Positions 45,957-54,529 are shown, counted from the first letter of the stretch. The stretch: 64,000 bases of DNA from Streptomyces glomeratus (GCF_021462825.1 NZ_JAKEEB010000003.1:62001-126000); one strand, 5' to 3'. Notes: generated from the letters alone by a model not told the origin. Made by a program: numbers and translations.

Positions 45957-46891
45957 GGATCGTCTACCTCGACGAGCCGACCTATCTGCCCGAGTGGTGG
46001 CGGGCCAGATTCGCCAGGCTCGGGGACTTCGAGGTCTTCAACGACCGCCCCGATCCCGAGACCGCCCTGCACCGGCTGCGCGGGGCCGACCTCGCCGTGG
46101 TCGAGTGGACCCGTCTGACCGCCGGCCTGCTGAGCGGGATCACCCGGCTGCGCTATCTGACGCTGGTCACCACGAGCTTCGACACGGTGGACCTCGACGC
46201 CGCCGCCCGTGCCGGTCTCACCGTCGCGTACTGCCCGACGTACTCCCGGCAGGCCGTCGCCGAACACGTCTTCGCATCCCTGCTCGCCCTGATCCGCCGG
46301 CTGCCCGCCGCGGACCGGGCGGTGCGGGCCGGAGCCAGTCACCTGTACGGGCCGTTCCTCGGCCTCGAACTGCACGGCCGGACCCTCGGGCTGCTGGGTA
46401 CCGGCCGCATCGCCACGGCCGTCGCCCGGATCGCGGCCGGGTTCGGGATGGAGGTGATCGGCGCCAACCGTACGGGCAGGGCGGCGCCCGGGATCACCGT
46501 GCTGCCGCTTCAGGAGGTACTGCGCCGAAGCGACGTGCTGTCGCTGCACGTCCCCCTCGACGGGACCACACGCGGACTGGTGACCGCCGAGCGCCTCGAG
46601 ACCCTCAAGCCCTCCGCCGTCCTCGTCAACACCAGCCGCGGCGCGCTCCTCGACCAGGCCGCGCTCACCCGCATGCTCACCACCGGCAGGCTCGCGGGCG
46701 CCGCCCTGGACGACATCACCACCCAGGGCGCCGAACTGCTGCGCACGCTGGACAACGTGATCCTCACTCCGGGCACCGCCTGGTACACCGACACGGCCCG
46801 GTCGGCCAACCTCCAGGAGGTGTACGACAACCTCGTAAGTTACCTCGCCGGCCGCCCTCGCAACGTCCTCACCGGGCCGGGCCGACGGTAG
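45953..46891 (+). CDS. D-2-hydroxyacid dehydrogenase-family protein lacking the catalytic histidine
   Basis: A 312-residue NAD(P)-binding protein of the D-isomer-specific 2-hydroxyacid dehydrogenase family. The Rossmann glycine motif is LGLLGTGRIATAVARIA and the substrate Arg is Arg229 in NTSRGALLD. The usual catalytic Glu region (DVFEEEP) reads DDITTQG, and the catalytic His of TPHIA is replaced by Gly274 in TPGTAW. It cannot use the normal proton relay. It starts within the stop of the MppP-like gene (ATGA), so a coupled job such as imine or enamine reduction of its product is plausible. Confidence 0.82.
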   Translation: MRIVYLDEPTYLPEWWRARFARLGDFEVFNDRPDPETALHRLRGADLAVVEWTRLTAGLLSGITRLRYLTLVTTSFDTVDLDAAARAGLTVAYCPTYSRQAVAEHVFASLLALIRRLPAADRAVRAGASHLYGPFLGLELHGRTLGLLGTGRIATAVARIAAGFGMEVIGANRTGRAAPGITVLPLQEVLRRSDVLSLHVPLDGTTRGLVTAERLETLKPSAVLVNTSRGALLDQAALTRMLTTGRLAGAALDDITTQGAELLRTLDNVILTPGTAWYTDTARSANLQEVYDNLVSYLAGRPRNVLTGPGRR

Positions 46892-47220
46892 GAAAAATCG
46901 GGATCACTCGGATATCTCGGACAAGTTGCGGCCCCAAGTGACCGGCATGCAGCATGGCAACGTCAGCACAAAGCTGCTGTTCACGGCACGTGCGCCCATG
47001 CTCATGGCCCCCGGAACGCGTTTTCGGACAGGGCCGCGAGCGGCACGGGCACCCGTAGGACCGGCGTTGCGGTACCGGAAGCCGCACGGTCGTCAGAAGC
47101 GACCACTTCGCCGGAACGTCATGACCGAGTTCCCTGGAGCCGCATGTGTGGGACCGGCCTCAGACCGCCTTGGAACAGCAGCAGTAGAGGCGCGACAAGC
47201 GCGTCCATCAGGAGGTGTTA
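46892..47220. other. Intergenic region before the GTP cyclohydrolase gene
   Basis: A 329-bp stretch without a supportable gene. It is AT-richer at both ends. CTCGGA occurs twice around TAT at 46907-46921, and AGGAGG at 47210-47215 serves the next gene. I see no clear promoter, although one is expected here. Confidence 0.5.
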
Positions 47221-47757
47221 ATGAGCACCATCGCCGAGTGGCTCGAAGAGAACGTCACAACCGACAAACGCGCGCTCGACTGGTACCGGGAGCCGGAATG
47301 CGAACCCCGCATCGTCCGCGCCTACCGCCAACTGCTGAGCGGCTATGAGATCGACACGTCGACGATTCTCAAGACCACGGTCGAAGTCCAGGGCGAGCAC
47401 GCCGGTGTGGTCCGCGTGCACGACATCAACTACTACTCCATCTGCGCGCACCACTTCCTGCCGTTCTACGGAAAGGTGGCGATCTCCTACGTGCCCGGCA
47501 GCCGGATCCTGGGCCTGGGCAAGTTCCCCCGCCTGGTACAGGCGTTCAGCCGCAGGTTCCAGATCCAGGAGCACCTGGTGAAGGACATCGCCGAGGAGAT
47601 CATGTCCTCGGGTGGCGCCCGTGCGGCGCGCGTGGTCTCCACCGGCCGGCACATGTGCATGTGCAGCCGGGGCCCGTCCGACCAGACGTGCATCACCGAC
47701 ACCTCCTACGTCACGGGCGACAAGGAACTGTTCACCCGGTTCGGCCTCGACACATAA
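47221..47757 (+). CDS. folE: GTP cyclohydrolase I family protein (second FolE copy type)
   Basis: A 178-residue FolE-type enzyme. The zinc site is preserved as ICAHHFLPFYGK (Cys-x-x-His) and HMCMCSRG, with ILGLGKFPRLVQAFSRRFQIQEHL between. FolE opens GTP to dihydroneopterin triphosphate, the precursor of folate, pterins and 7-deazapurines. It is shorter at the N-terminus than housekeeping FolE and lies outside the usual ftsH-folE-folP-folB-folK operon, beside biosynthetic-looking genes. AGGAGG lies 5 bases before ATG 47221. The product may be a pterin cofactor or a 7-deazapurine precursor for the cluster. Confidence 0.88.
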   Translation: MSTIAEWLEENVTTDKRALDWYREPECEPRIVRAYRQLLSGYEIDTSTILKTTVEVQGEHAGVVRVHDINYYSICAHHFLPFYGKVAISYVPGSRILGLGKFPRLVQAFSRRFQIQEHLVKDIAEEIMSSGGARAARVVSTGRHMCMCSRGPSDQTCITDTSYVTGDKELFTRFGLDT

Positions 47758-47880
47758 GCGTCTGTCAGGTCCGACGTACCCCGCTTCCGCGGCGGACACC
47801 TCGTGTCTGCCGCGGGAAGCCGGGGTTCCCGTGCCGCCTCCCCACGTGGCTGACGGGACGTCGGAGATCCGGAGTGAGGC

Positions 47881-48510
47881 ATGAAACTGGACTTCCTTCC
47901 GCCCCACGCACTGCAGGACGGCGCCGTGCGCCACTACTGCCTGCGGTGCCGCAGCACCTCGGTGGAGTGGCGCACCGAGGGCGCCCGCCGCCATGCGGTG
48001 TGCCTCGCCTGCGGTCACGTCGCCGACCGGGCGCTGGTGCTGGATCCCGCGCTCCGATGGTGGACCGACGCCGAGGGCGAGTACTGGCACGAGACGGCGG
48101 GGGTGTTCGTCCAGGACGTCCGCGGCCGCCTCCTCTTCTTCGACCGTACGGCCTTCCCCTTCGGCCTGACGATCCCCGCCGGGCACGTCGAGCGCCACGA
48201 GGGCCCCGACGCGGCGGCGGCGCGCGAACTGTGGGAAGAGACCGGCATCACCGGCCGCAGGCTCGAACACCTGACCAGGACTCCCGTACCCGGTGACGGT
48301 TGCCGCCGTGGTGCCGACGCCCATCTGTGGCACGTGTACCGGACGGCCGACGCGGTGGACGCGGACCTGGCGGTGGAACTCGGCCCGGAGGGCACCACGG
48401 CTCTGTGGCTCACGCCCGACGAAGCGCTGCATCACCCGGTGACCTACGCCGTACGGCGCCTGCTCGGCGAGTGCCGGGATGCGCTGGTCTCCTCCCGAGC
48501 CGTCGGCTGA
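47881..48510 (+). CDS. Nudix hydrolase with N-terminal zinc ribbon
   Basis: A 209-residue protein. Residues 15-52 hold a two-CxxC zinc ribbon (YCLRCRSTSVEW and VCLACGHV). The Nudix box GHVERHEGPDAAAARELWEETGI is complete, from about residue 101. The family hydrolyses nucleoside diphosphate-linked compounds. Next to a GTP cyclohydrolase it could remove pyrophosphate from dihydroneopterin triphosphate, as NudB does, but this is only inferred from position. GGAGTGAGG precedes ATG 47881. Confidence 0.87.
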   Translation: MKLDFLPPHALQDGAVRHYCLRCRSTSVEWRTEGARRHAVCLACGHVADRALVLDPALRWWTDAEGEYWHETAGVFVQDVRGRLLFFDRTAFPFGLTIPAGHVERHEGPDAAAARELWEETGITGRRLEHLTRTPVPGDGCRRGADAHLWHVYRTADAVDADLAVELGPEGTTALWLTPDEALHHPVTYAVRRLLGECRDALVSSRAVG

Positions 48511-48515
48511 TTCCG

Positions 48516-50117
48516 ATGGTTCACTGCGAAGAGAGGACACGCACGGATACCGACGTGCCGATGCGGGCCGGGCGACGGGAATGGCTGGGGCTCGCGGTCC
48601 TCGCACTGCCCACCATGCTCATCGGTCTGGACATGAGCGTGCTGCATCTGGCCGCGCCCGCCCTCAGCGAGCGACTGCACCCAAGCGGCACGCAACTGCT
48701 CTGGATCGTCGACATCTACGGCTTCATGGTGGCCGGTTTCCTCGCCACCATGGGGACTCTCGGGGACCGGATCGGCCGCCGCAGACTCCTCCTGACGGGT
48801 GCTGCCGCCTTCGCGGCGGCCTCTTTGCTCGCCGCCTGTTCGTCCAGCGCGGCGATGCTCATCACGTCGCGCGCGTTGCTCGGCGTCGCGGGGGCGACAC
48901 TGATGCCGTCGACCCTCTCCCTGATCAGCAACATGTTCCGTGACCCCGGACAGCGGCGGCTGGCGGTCGCGGCGTGGATGACCAACTTCAGCATCGGCGC
49001 GATGATCGGCCCGCTGATCGGCGGGCTGCTCCTGGAACACTTCTGGTTCGGCTCGGTGTTCCTGCTGGGCGTGCCGGTGGGCATCGTCCTGCTGATCGCC
49101 GGTCCGCTGCTGCTGCCCGAATACCGCGATCCGGGGGCCGGCCGACTGGACCCGGTCAGCGTCGCGCTGTCCGTCACAACGGTGCTGCCGGTGGTCTACG
49201 GGTTCAAGGAGACCGCCCAGCACGGCGTCCATACGCTGCCGCTGCTGAGCGTGGCCGCCGGGCTCTGCCTGGGTGCCGTCTTCGTCCGCAGGCAGTTGAC
49301 GCTCCCCGACCCCATGCTCGACCTTCGGCTCTTCACCCGCCCGGCCTTCGGGGTGGCGCTGGGCGGGCTGACCCTCGGGCTCTTCGCGGTGACCGGGACG
49401 CAGTTCCTGCTCCTGCAGTACTTCCAGCTCGTGTTGGGGCTCTCCCCGTCCGTCGCCGGGCTGTGGTCGCTGCCCGCGGTGGGGGCGGGTGTCGTGAGTG
49501 CGCTGCTGGCCCCTGCCGTGGCCGGCCGCACGGGCCCGCTCCAGGTCATGGCGGGCGGTTTCCTCCTCGCCGTACCGGGACTGGTGCTGCTCACCCTGGC
49601 CGGTACGCAGTCCGGGCCGTTCCTCGCCGTCGTGGGTTTCGCCGTCACCTCCTTCGGTATCCAGGCGGCCCTCGCCCTCACCAACGACGTGATCATCAGC
49701 AGTGCCCCACCCGAACGCGCCGGGAACGCCTCGGGCATCGGGGAGACCGGCGCGAACCTGGGTGAGGCGCTGGGTGTGGCCGTCGCCGGATCCGTCGCCG
49801 CCGCCGTGTACCGCGCGAAGCTGGACGGCGGGTCCCTCCCGGACGGCCTGGGGCCCGATCTCGCCGATGCCGCCCGTGCGACCCTCGGCGGGGCCACCGA
49901 GGTCGCCGGCCGACTGCCCGCACGGCTCGGCGGTGAACTCCTCGCTCTGGCCCGGACGGCGTTCACGGACGGAGTGCACATCGCGGCGCTGCTCAACATC
50001 GGCATCCTGCTGACGCTCACCGCGGCGCACGTGGCACTCCTGCGCCGCGACACGGCACACCGCGACTCCACGGACCCCGCCCCGCAGCCGCGGGAGACGC
50101 TCCCGGACCGCCGCTAG
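48516..50117 (+). CDS. DHA2-family MFS exporter (14 membrane segments)
   Basis: A 533-residue or shorter drug:H+ antiporter. Typical motifs are LDMSVLHLAAPALSERL in helix 1 and MGTLGDRIGRRRLLLTG in the loop after helix 2, and GATLMPSTLSLISNMFRD (motif C region). Fourteen hydrophobic segments can be counted, as in QacA-type pumps. The start is uncertain: ATG 48516, GTG 48555 and ATG 48561 are in frame, and none is ideally placed after a ribosome site. At the end of the putative biosynthetic locus it may export the product. Confidence 0.87.
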   Translation: MVHCEERTRTDTDVPMRAGRREWLGLAVLALPTMLIGLDMSVLHLAAPALSERLHPSGTQLLWIVDIYGFMVAGFLATMGTLGDRIGRRRLLLTGAAAFAAASLLAACSSSAAMLITSRALLGVAGATLMPSTLSLISNMFRDPGQRRLAVAAWMTNFSIGAMIGPLIGGLLLEHFWFGSVFLLGVPVGIVLLIAGPLLLPEYRDPGAGRLDPVSVALSVTTVLPVVYGFKETAQHGVHTLPLLSVAAGLCLGAVFVRRQLTLPDPMLDLRLFTRPAFGVALGGLTLGLFAVTGTQFLLLQYFQLVLGLSPSVAGLWSLPAVGAGVVSALLAPAVAGRTGPLQVMAGGFLLAVPGLVLLTLAGTQSGPFLAVVGFAVTSFGIQAALALTNDVIISSAPPERAGNASGIGETGANLGEALGVAVAGSVAAAVYRAKLDGGSLPDGLGPDLADAARATLGGATEVAGRLPARLGGELLALARTAFTDGVHIAALLNIGILLTLTAAHVALLRRDTAHRDSTDPAPQPRETLPDRR

Positions 50118-50343
50118 CGCCGACCGGCGGCCAAGGCCCGGCACATGAGCTGTCCGACCCGCCGTAGGAAGGGGTGCCGGCCGACCCCGGGCGCTCCGCC
50201 CCACACCGCCCGCGTGAACCGTTGGCCACGGCTCAAGGTCCCCCCATTGTCAGCACTTGTAGAGCGCAGACACCTGCCCAGTGTAGATGCAGAGCGTCAC
50301 CATAGGGATGCGAAGAGTAAACCCGAAGGGGGAGGGGAGCACG

Positions 50344-50598
50344 GTGGCTGCACTACACGTATCACTCGGGGGACGACACTCGGCGCACCGCGTCGAAGAG
50401 GCGGAGGACACAGTGAACGAATTACGTTCGGCGCTCGAGGACGCCGGAACCGCCGTGCCGTCGCTCCTGATCGACCCCGCCGGTCTCGCGCGCGAGGCGC
50501 CTTGTCCGCTCGTGGAAGCGGGCGGCGGCCGTTCCGCCGGCGCCGCCGCCCGGCGCGCGGCGGCGCCGGGGATCCGACGGGCCCCGGAGGCGGGATGA
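50344..50598 (+). CDS. Small protein with TTA codon, unknown function
   Basis: An 84-residue protein (VAALHVSLGGRHSAHRVEEAEDTVNELRSALEDAG ...) with a helical middle and an Ala/Gly/Arg-rich end. GTG 50344 follows the strong GGGGGAGGGGAG site; GTG 50413 with GGAGGA is an alternative start. Leu27 is TTA (50422-50424). Its stop overlaps the next start (ATGA). Streptomycetes carry many such small proteins next to regulators, but I know no function. Confidence 0.6.
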   Translation: MAALHVSLGGRHSAHRVEEAEDTVNELRSALEDAGTAVPSLLIDPAGLAREAPCPLVEAGGGRSAGAAARRAAAPGIRRAPEAG

Positions 50599-50810
50599 AA
50601 CCACCGATCGGCTCGTACGCCGTGGACATCCGCACCGGGAGGGTGGGCGAGGTGATGGGCCACGAGGGCCCGTACGTCCAGTTGAGACCGTACGGCGGGG
50701 GCAAGGAGTGGGACGTGGAGCCGGAGGCCGTGCGTCTCGCGACCCCCGCGGAGCGCCTGAGCGCGGCGACCGCGTACGCGAACGCCCGCAGCCGCGGCGA
50801 GGTCCCCTGA
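50595..50810 (+). CDS. Small conserved streptomycete protein
   Basis: A 71-residue protein (MKPPIGSYAVDIRTGRVGEVMGHEGPYVQLRPYGGGKEWDVEP ...) with an SH3-like beta-barrel pattern of alternating strands. Related sequences are frequent in Streptomyces, commonly downstream of small acidic proteins like the one it overlaps. Function unknown. ATG 50595 lies within the upstream stop. Confidence 0.72.
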   Translation: MKPPIGSYAVDIRTGRVGEVMGHEGPYVQLRPYGGGKEWDVEPEAVRLATPAERLSAATAYANARSRGEVP

Positions 50811-50866
50811 AGCAGTCGATCCCGGACCCGCAGGGGCGTGTGGGCCATGACGTAGGCTGCGGGCGC

Positions 50867-51490
50867 ATGGGCTTGTGGAGCTTGACGCGACGGAGGAGGC
50901 CGCGGGCCGAGCGCCGGTACCCCGTCCCGCTCACGATGCACCAACTGTGGATGGTGTCGCTGAGCGCGCCGGTCAGCAGGGACCGGAACGCCTCGCGGAT
51001 CACCCTGTACCCGTTCACCCGGATCGACGACGAGGCGGCCCGGCGGTGGCTGGCCGACCAGTGGGAGATCACCTCGCGGGAGAAGCTGATCGGCCGGCTC
51101 GACGGGCTGGCGCGCACCGGCTACCGGGCGAGGGCCCATCGGCTCCTCGGCGTCTCTCCGCTGGCCTGGGACGCGGCCCTGTACGTCGACATCACCCGCC
51201 GCGGCTTCGGCTGCGGGATGATCAGCGAGGCCGAGGCCTGGACCGCGCTGAAGAACATCGTGCCGACGGTGGCGGGGACGTACGTTTCCTGGCACGAGTA
51301 CGCCGATCACTACGTGCTTGGGCGCAAGATCTGGCGGGACGGGCTGCGGGGGAGCCCGGAGGTGGACCTCCCCGCCCCCCAGGCCGTCGCGGAGGCGCAT
51401 CTGCGCGCACTGCTCGATCCGGCAAACCGGTCCAGCCCCTGGAACCTGGCACCGTGGGACGCCATACACCGACCCGACCACGCGCGCTGA
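50867..51490 (+). CDS. DUF1266 domain protein
   Basis: A 207-residue protein with a basic start (MGLWSLTRRRRPRAERR) and a helical DUF1266 domain, recognisable as LAWDAALYVDITRRGFGCGMISEAEAWTAL and SWHEYADHYVLGRKIWRDG. The function is not known. TAGGCT at 50853-50858 lies 8 bases before ATG 50867 with no ribosome site, so the message may be leaderless. It precedes recO by 22 bp. Confidence 0.82.
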   Translation: MGLWSLTRRRRPRAERRYPVPLTMHQLWMVSLSAPVSRDRNASRITLYPFTRIDDEAARRWLADQWEITSREKLIGRLDGLARTGYRARAHRLLGVSPLAWDAALYVDITRRGFGCGMISEAEAWTALKNIVPTVAGTYVSWHEYADHYVLGRKIWRDGLRGSPEVDLPAPQAVAEAHLRALLDPANRSSPWNLAPWDAIHRPDHAR

Positions 51491-51512
51491 CGCCGTACGC
51501 GAGAATGGCCCC

Positions 51513-52262
51513 ATGAGTCTGTTCCGCGACGACGGCATTGTGCTGCGCACCCAGAAACTGGGTGAGGCGGACCGGATCATCACGCTGCTCACACGGGGTC
51601 ACGGACGCGTACGCGCCGTGGCCCGCGGCGTGCGCCGCACCAAGTCGAAGTTCGGGGCCCGCCTGGAGCCGTTCTCGCATGTGGACGTGCAGTTCTTCGC
51701 GCGCGGCAGCGAGCTGGTGGGGCGCGGTCTGCCGCTGTGCACGCAGAGCGAGACCATCGCTCCCTACGGTGGCGGTATCGTCACCGACTACGCGCGCTAC
51801 ACGGCCGGTACGGCCATGCTGGAGACCGCCGAGCGGTTCACCGATCACGAGGGCGAGCCGGCCGTCCAGCAGTATCTGCTGCTGGTGGGTGCCCTGCGGA
51901 CACTCGCCCGAAACGAGCACGCCCCGCACCTGGTCCTCGACGCCTTCCTGCTGCGCTCCCTCGCCGTCAACGGGTACGCCCCCAGCTTCAGCGACTGCGC
52001 GAGGTGCGGCATGCCCGGCCCGAACCGCTTCTTCTCGGTGGCCTCCGGCGGCTCCGTGTGCGCCGACTGCCGGGCGCCCGGCAGCGTCGTACCGTCCCCG
52101 CAGACCCTGGTGCTGCTCGGGGCACTGCTTACGGGAGACTGGGAGACGGCGGACGCGTGCGAGGCGCGGTACGTCCGCGAGGGCAACGGGCTGGTGTCCG
52201 CCTACCTGCACTGGCATCTGGAGCGCGGACTGCGTTCGCTCCGGTACGTCGAGAAGTCGTAG
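51513..52262 (+). CDS. recO: DNA repair protein RecO
   Basis: A 249-residue RecO, which loads RecA with RecR in recombinational repair. The N-terminal OB fold reads DDGIVLRTQKLGEADRIITLLTRGHGRVRAVARGVRR. A C-terminal zinc finger has CARCGMPGP and CADCRAPG. It is followed 35 bp later by uppS, the usual actinobacterial pairing. Confidence 0.95.
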   Translation: MSLFRDDGIVLRTQKLGEADRIITLLTRGHGRVRAVARGVRRTKSKFGARLEPFSHVDVQFFARGSELVGRGLPLCTQSETIAPYGGGIVTDYARYTAGTAMLETAERFTDHEGEPAVQQYLLLVGALRTLARNEHAPHLVLDAFLLRSLAVNGYAPSFSDCARCGMPGPNRFFSVASGGSVCADCRAPGSVVPSPQTLVLLGALLTGDWETADACEARYVREGNGLVSAYLHWHLERGLRSLRYVEKS

Positions 52263-52297
52263 CGAAACCGTAGATCGCAGAGGGAGACGAGAAGCAC

Positions 52298-53134
52298 ATG
52301 GTGGTACGCGGGATCCTCGGGCGCCAGCGGCGCGAGTACAAGGCGCCGGAGCCGCACCCGTCGGGCGCCCGCGCGCCGAAGCTCCCGGGCGAACTGGTCC
52401 CGAACCACGTGGCGATCGTCATGGACGGCAACGGGCGGTGGGCGAAGGAGCGGGGTCTGCCCAGGACCGAGGGGCACAAGGTCGGCGCCGAGCGGGTGCT
52501 CGACGTGCTCCAGGGCTCCATCGAGATCGGTGTGCGCAACATCTCCCTGTACGCCTTCTCCACCGAGAACTGGAAGCGCTCGCCCGACGAGGTCCGCTTC
52601 CTGATGAACTTCAACCGCGACTTCATCCGCAAGACCCGTGACCAGCTCGACGAACTCGGCATTCGCGTGCGCTGGGTGGGCCGGATGCCCAAGCTGTGGA
52701 AGTCGGTCGCCAAGGAGCTCCAGGTCGCCCAGGAGCAGACCAAGGGCAACGACCTGCTCACGCTGTACTTCTGCATGAACTACGGCGGCCGGGCCGAGAT
52801 CGCCGACGCGGCGCAGCGGCTCGCCGAGGACGTGAAGGCGGGCCGGCTCGACCCGTCCAAGGTCTCCGAGAAGACGCTCCAGAAGTACCTCTACTACCCG
52901 GACATGCCGGACGTCGACCTGTTCCTGCGCCCGAGCGGTGAGCAGCGCACCTCCAACTACCTGCTCTGGCAGAGCGCGTACGCCGAGATGGTCTTCCAGG
53001 ACGTGCTGTGGCCCGACTTCGACCGCCGTGACCTGTGGCGGGCCTGCGTCGAATTCGCTTCCCGCGACCGGCGGTTCGGCGGCGCGATCCCGAACGAGGA
53101 ACTGCTGGCCATGGAGGGCGAGTCGGAGAGCTGA
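52298..53134 (+). CDS. uppS: Isoprenyl (di-trans,poly-cis-polyprenyl) diphosphate synthase
   Basis: A 278-residue cis-prenyltransferase of the UppS family. It makes the long polyprenyl diphosphate carrier for peptidoglycan. HVAIVMDGNGRWAKERGLPRTEGHKVG contains the catalytic Asp and the phosphate-binding loop. NISLYAFSTENWKRS, DLFLRPSGEQRTSNYLLWQ and the C-terminal DFDRRDLWRACVEF are all intact. AGAGGGAGA precedes ATG 52298. Chain length cannot be told with certainty. Confidence 0.95.
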   Translation: MVVRGILGRQRREYKAPEPHPSGARAPKLPGELVPNHVAIVMDGNGRWAKERGLPRTEGHKVGAERVLDVLQGSIEIGVRNISLYAFSTENWKRSPDEVRFLMNFNRDFIRKTRDQLDELGIRVRWVGRMPKLWKSVAKELQVAQEQTKGNDLLTLYFCMNYGGRAEIADAAQRLAEDVKAGRLDPSKVSEKTLQKYLYYPDMPDVDLFLRPSGEQRTSNYLLWQSAYAEMVFQDVLWPDFDRRDLWRACVEFASRDRRFGGAIPNEELLAMEGESES

Positions 53135-53203
53135 GCCGGTCGTCCGAGCCGCTCATCTGCCGGCCATCGGCGGTTCACGCGGGTCGCCGAGGATGCGGGA
53201 CTC

Positions 53204-54529
53204 ATGAGACGTCTCACCCCTGTCCTCGCCCTCGGCGCCCTGCTGCTCACCGCGCTGCCCGCGCACGCGGCGGACGGCCCCGCGCACCGCGAGAGCCATG
53301 GCACGAAGGCGCCCTATGCGCCCCGGCAGGACCCGCGCACCTACCAGCGGCCCCCGGCGGGCTTCGAGCCCGTCTTCACCGAGAACGTCTCCCGCCACGG
53401 CTCCCGTGCCGCGACCGACGGCGAGGACGCCGACCTCGTCCTCGCGCTGTGGGACAAGGCCGAGGCCGACGGGCAACTGACCCGCGGAGGCGAGGAGTTC
53501 GGGCCGACGGTCCGTGCCCTTCAGGCCGCCATGGCGAAGGTCGGCTACGGCGACCTCAGCGGGCGCGGGCGGCGGGAGATGCGGGACACGGCCGCGCGCA
53601 TGGAGCACCGGCTGCCGTCCCTCTTCGCGAGGATCGCCGACCAGGGCGAGCGGATCGACGTCGTCAGCTCCGGGCAGGGGCGGGCGGTGGGCAGCGCGAA
53701 GGAGTACACCGACTCCCTGGCTGCGGCCGACCCGAAACTGCGGCCGCTGATCGGGCCGACCCGTACCGACAAGGACCTGCTGTACTTCCACAAGGCGGCG
53801 GGCGGCGCGGCGTACCGGGACTACATCGAGAACGACCAGCGCCTCAAGGACACCCTGAAGGCCATCGCCGACCAGCCCAGGACCCGGCAGGTCGCCCGCC
53901 GCGTCCTGCGGAGGATCTTCAAGGAGTCCTTCGTCGAGCAGATCACCGACCAGGTCGGCGCCGCACAGGCCGTCTACAACCTGTACGCCATCGCCCCGGC
54001 GATGAGCGAGGAGAGCCCCGAGGGCGCCGGCCGGCGCATGGAGCGCTTCGTCTCCCGTACGGACGCGGCATGGTTCGGCTACCTCGGTGACGTCGAGGAC
54101 TTCTACGAGAAGGGCCCCGGCTTCGCCGACAGCGACATCACCTACAAGATGGCGGGCGTTCTGCTCGACGACCTCTTCAAGCAGGTCGAGGCCAAGCGCG
54201 CCGGCACCAGCGACCTCGGCGCCGAGCTGCGCTTCACCCACGCAGAGGAGATCATCCCGCTGGCCGCGCTGATGGGACTGCCGGGCAGCACGGAGCCGGC
54301 GACGCCGGGGGAGCCGTACACGTACGCGGACAACCCGTGGCGCGGCGCCTCGGTCGCCCCGCTGGGCGCCAACATCCAGTGGGACGTCTTCAAGAAGGGC
54401 GACCGCTACCTGGTCCGCATGCTCTACAACGAGAAGGAGACCCCCTTCAAGGCCGGCTGCCGCCCCATCGCCCAGCGCAGCGCCTTCTACGACCTGGACG
54501 AGCTCGAGCGCTGCTTCGGGCGCTCATGA
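53204..54529 (+). CDS. Secreted histidine-type phosphatase, MINPP-like
   Basis: A 441-residue protein with a secretion signal (MRRLTPVLALGALLLTALPAHA). The histidine phosphatase motif is SRHGSRA near residue 65. The C-terminal proton donor is in FTHAEEIIPLAAL, an HAE tripeptide as in multiple inositol polyphosphate phosphatases, rather than the HD of ordinary phytases. It probably removes phosphate from phytate or other organic phosphates outside the cell. Confidence 0.87.
   Translation: MRRLTPVLALGALLLTALPAHAADGPAHRESHGTKAPYAPRQDPRTYQRPPAGFEPVFTENVSRHGSRAATDGEDADLVLALWDKAEADGQLTRGGEEFGPTVRALQAAMAKVGYGDLSGRGRREMRDTAARMEHRLPSLFARIADQGERIDVVSSGQGRAVGSAKEYTDSLAAADPKLRPLIGPTRTDKDLLYFHKAAGGAAYRDYIENDQRLKDTLKAIADQPRTRQVARRVLRRIFKESFVEQITDQVGAAQAVYNLYAIAPAMSEESPEGAGRRMERFVSRTDAAWFGYLGDVEDFYEKGPGFADSDITYKMAGVLLDDLFKQVEAKRAGTSDLGAELRFTHAEEIIPLAALMGLPGSTEPATPGEPYTYADNPWRGASVAPLGANIQWDVFKKGDRYLVRMLYNEKETPFKAGCRPIAQRSAFYDLDELERCFGRS

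Noticed and set aside
46926-47348. 140-residue frame before and into the FolE gene
   Set aside because: Basic low-complexity sequence overlapping the start of a conserved gene in another frame, with no ribosome site.
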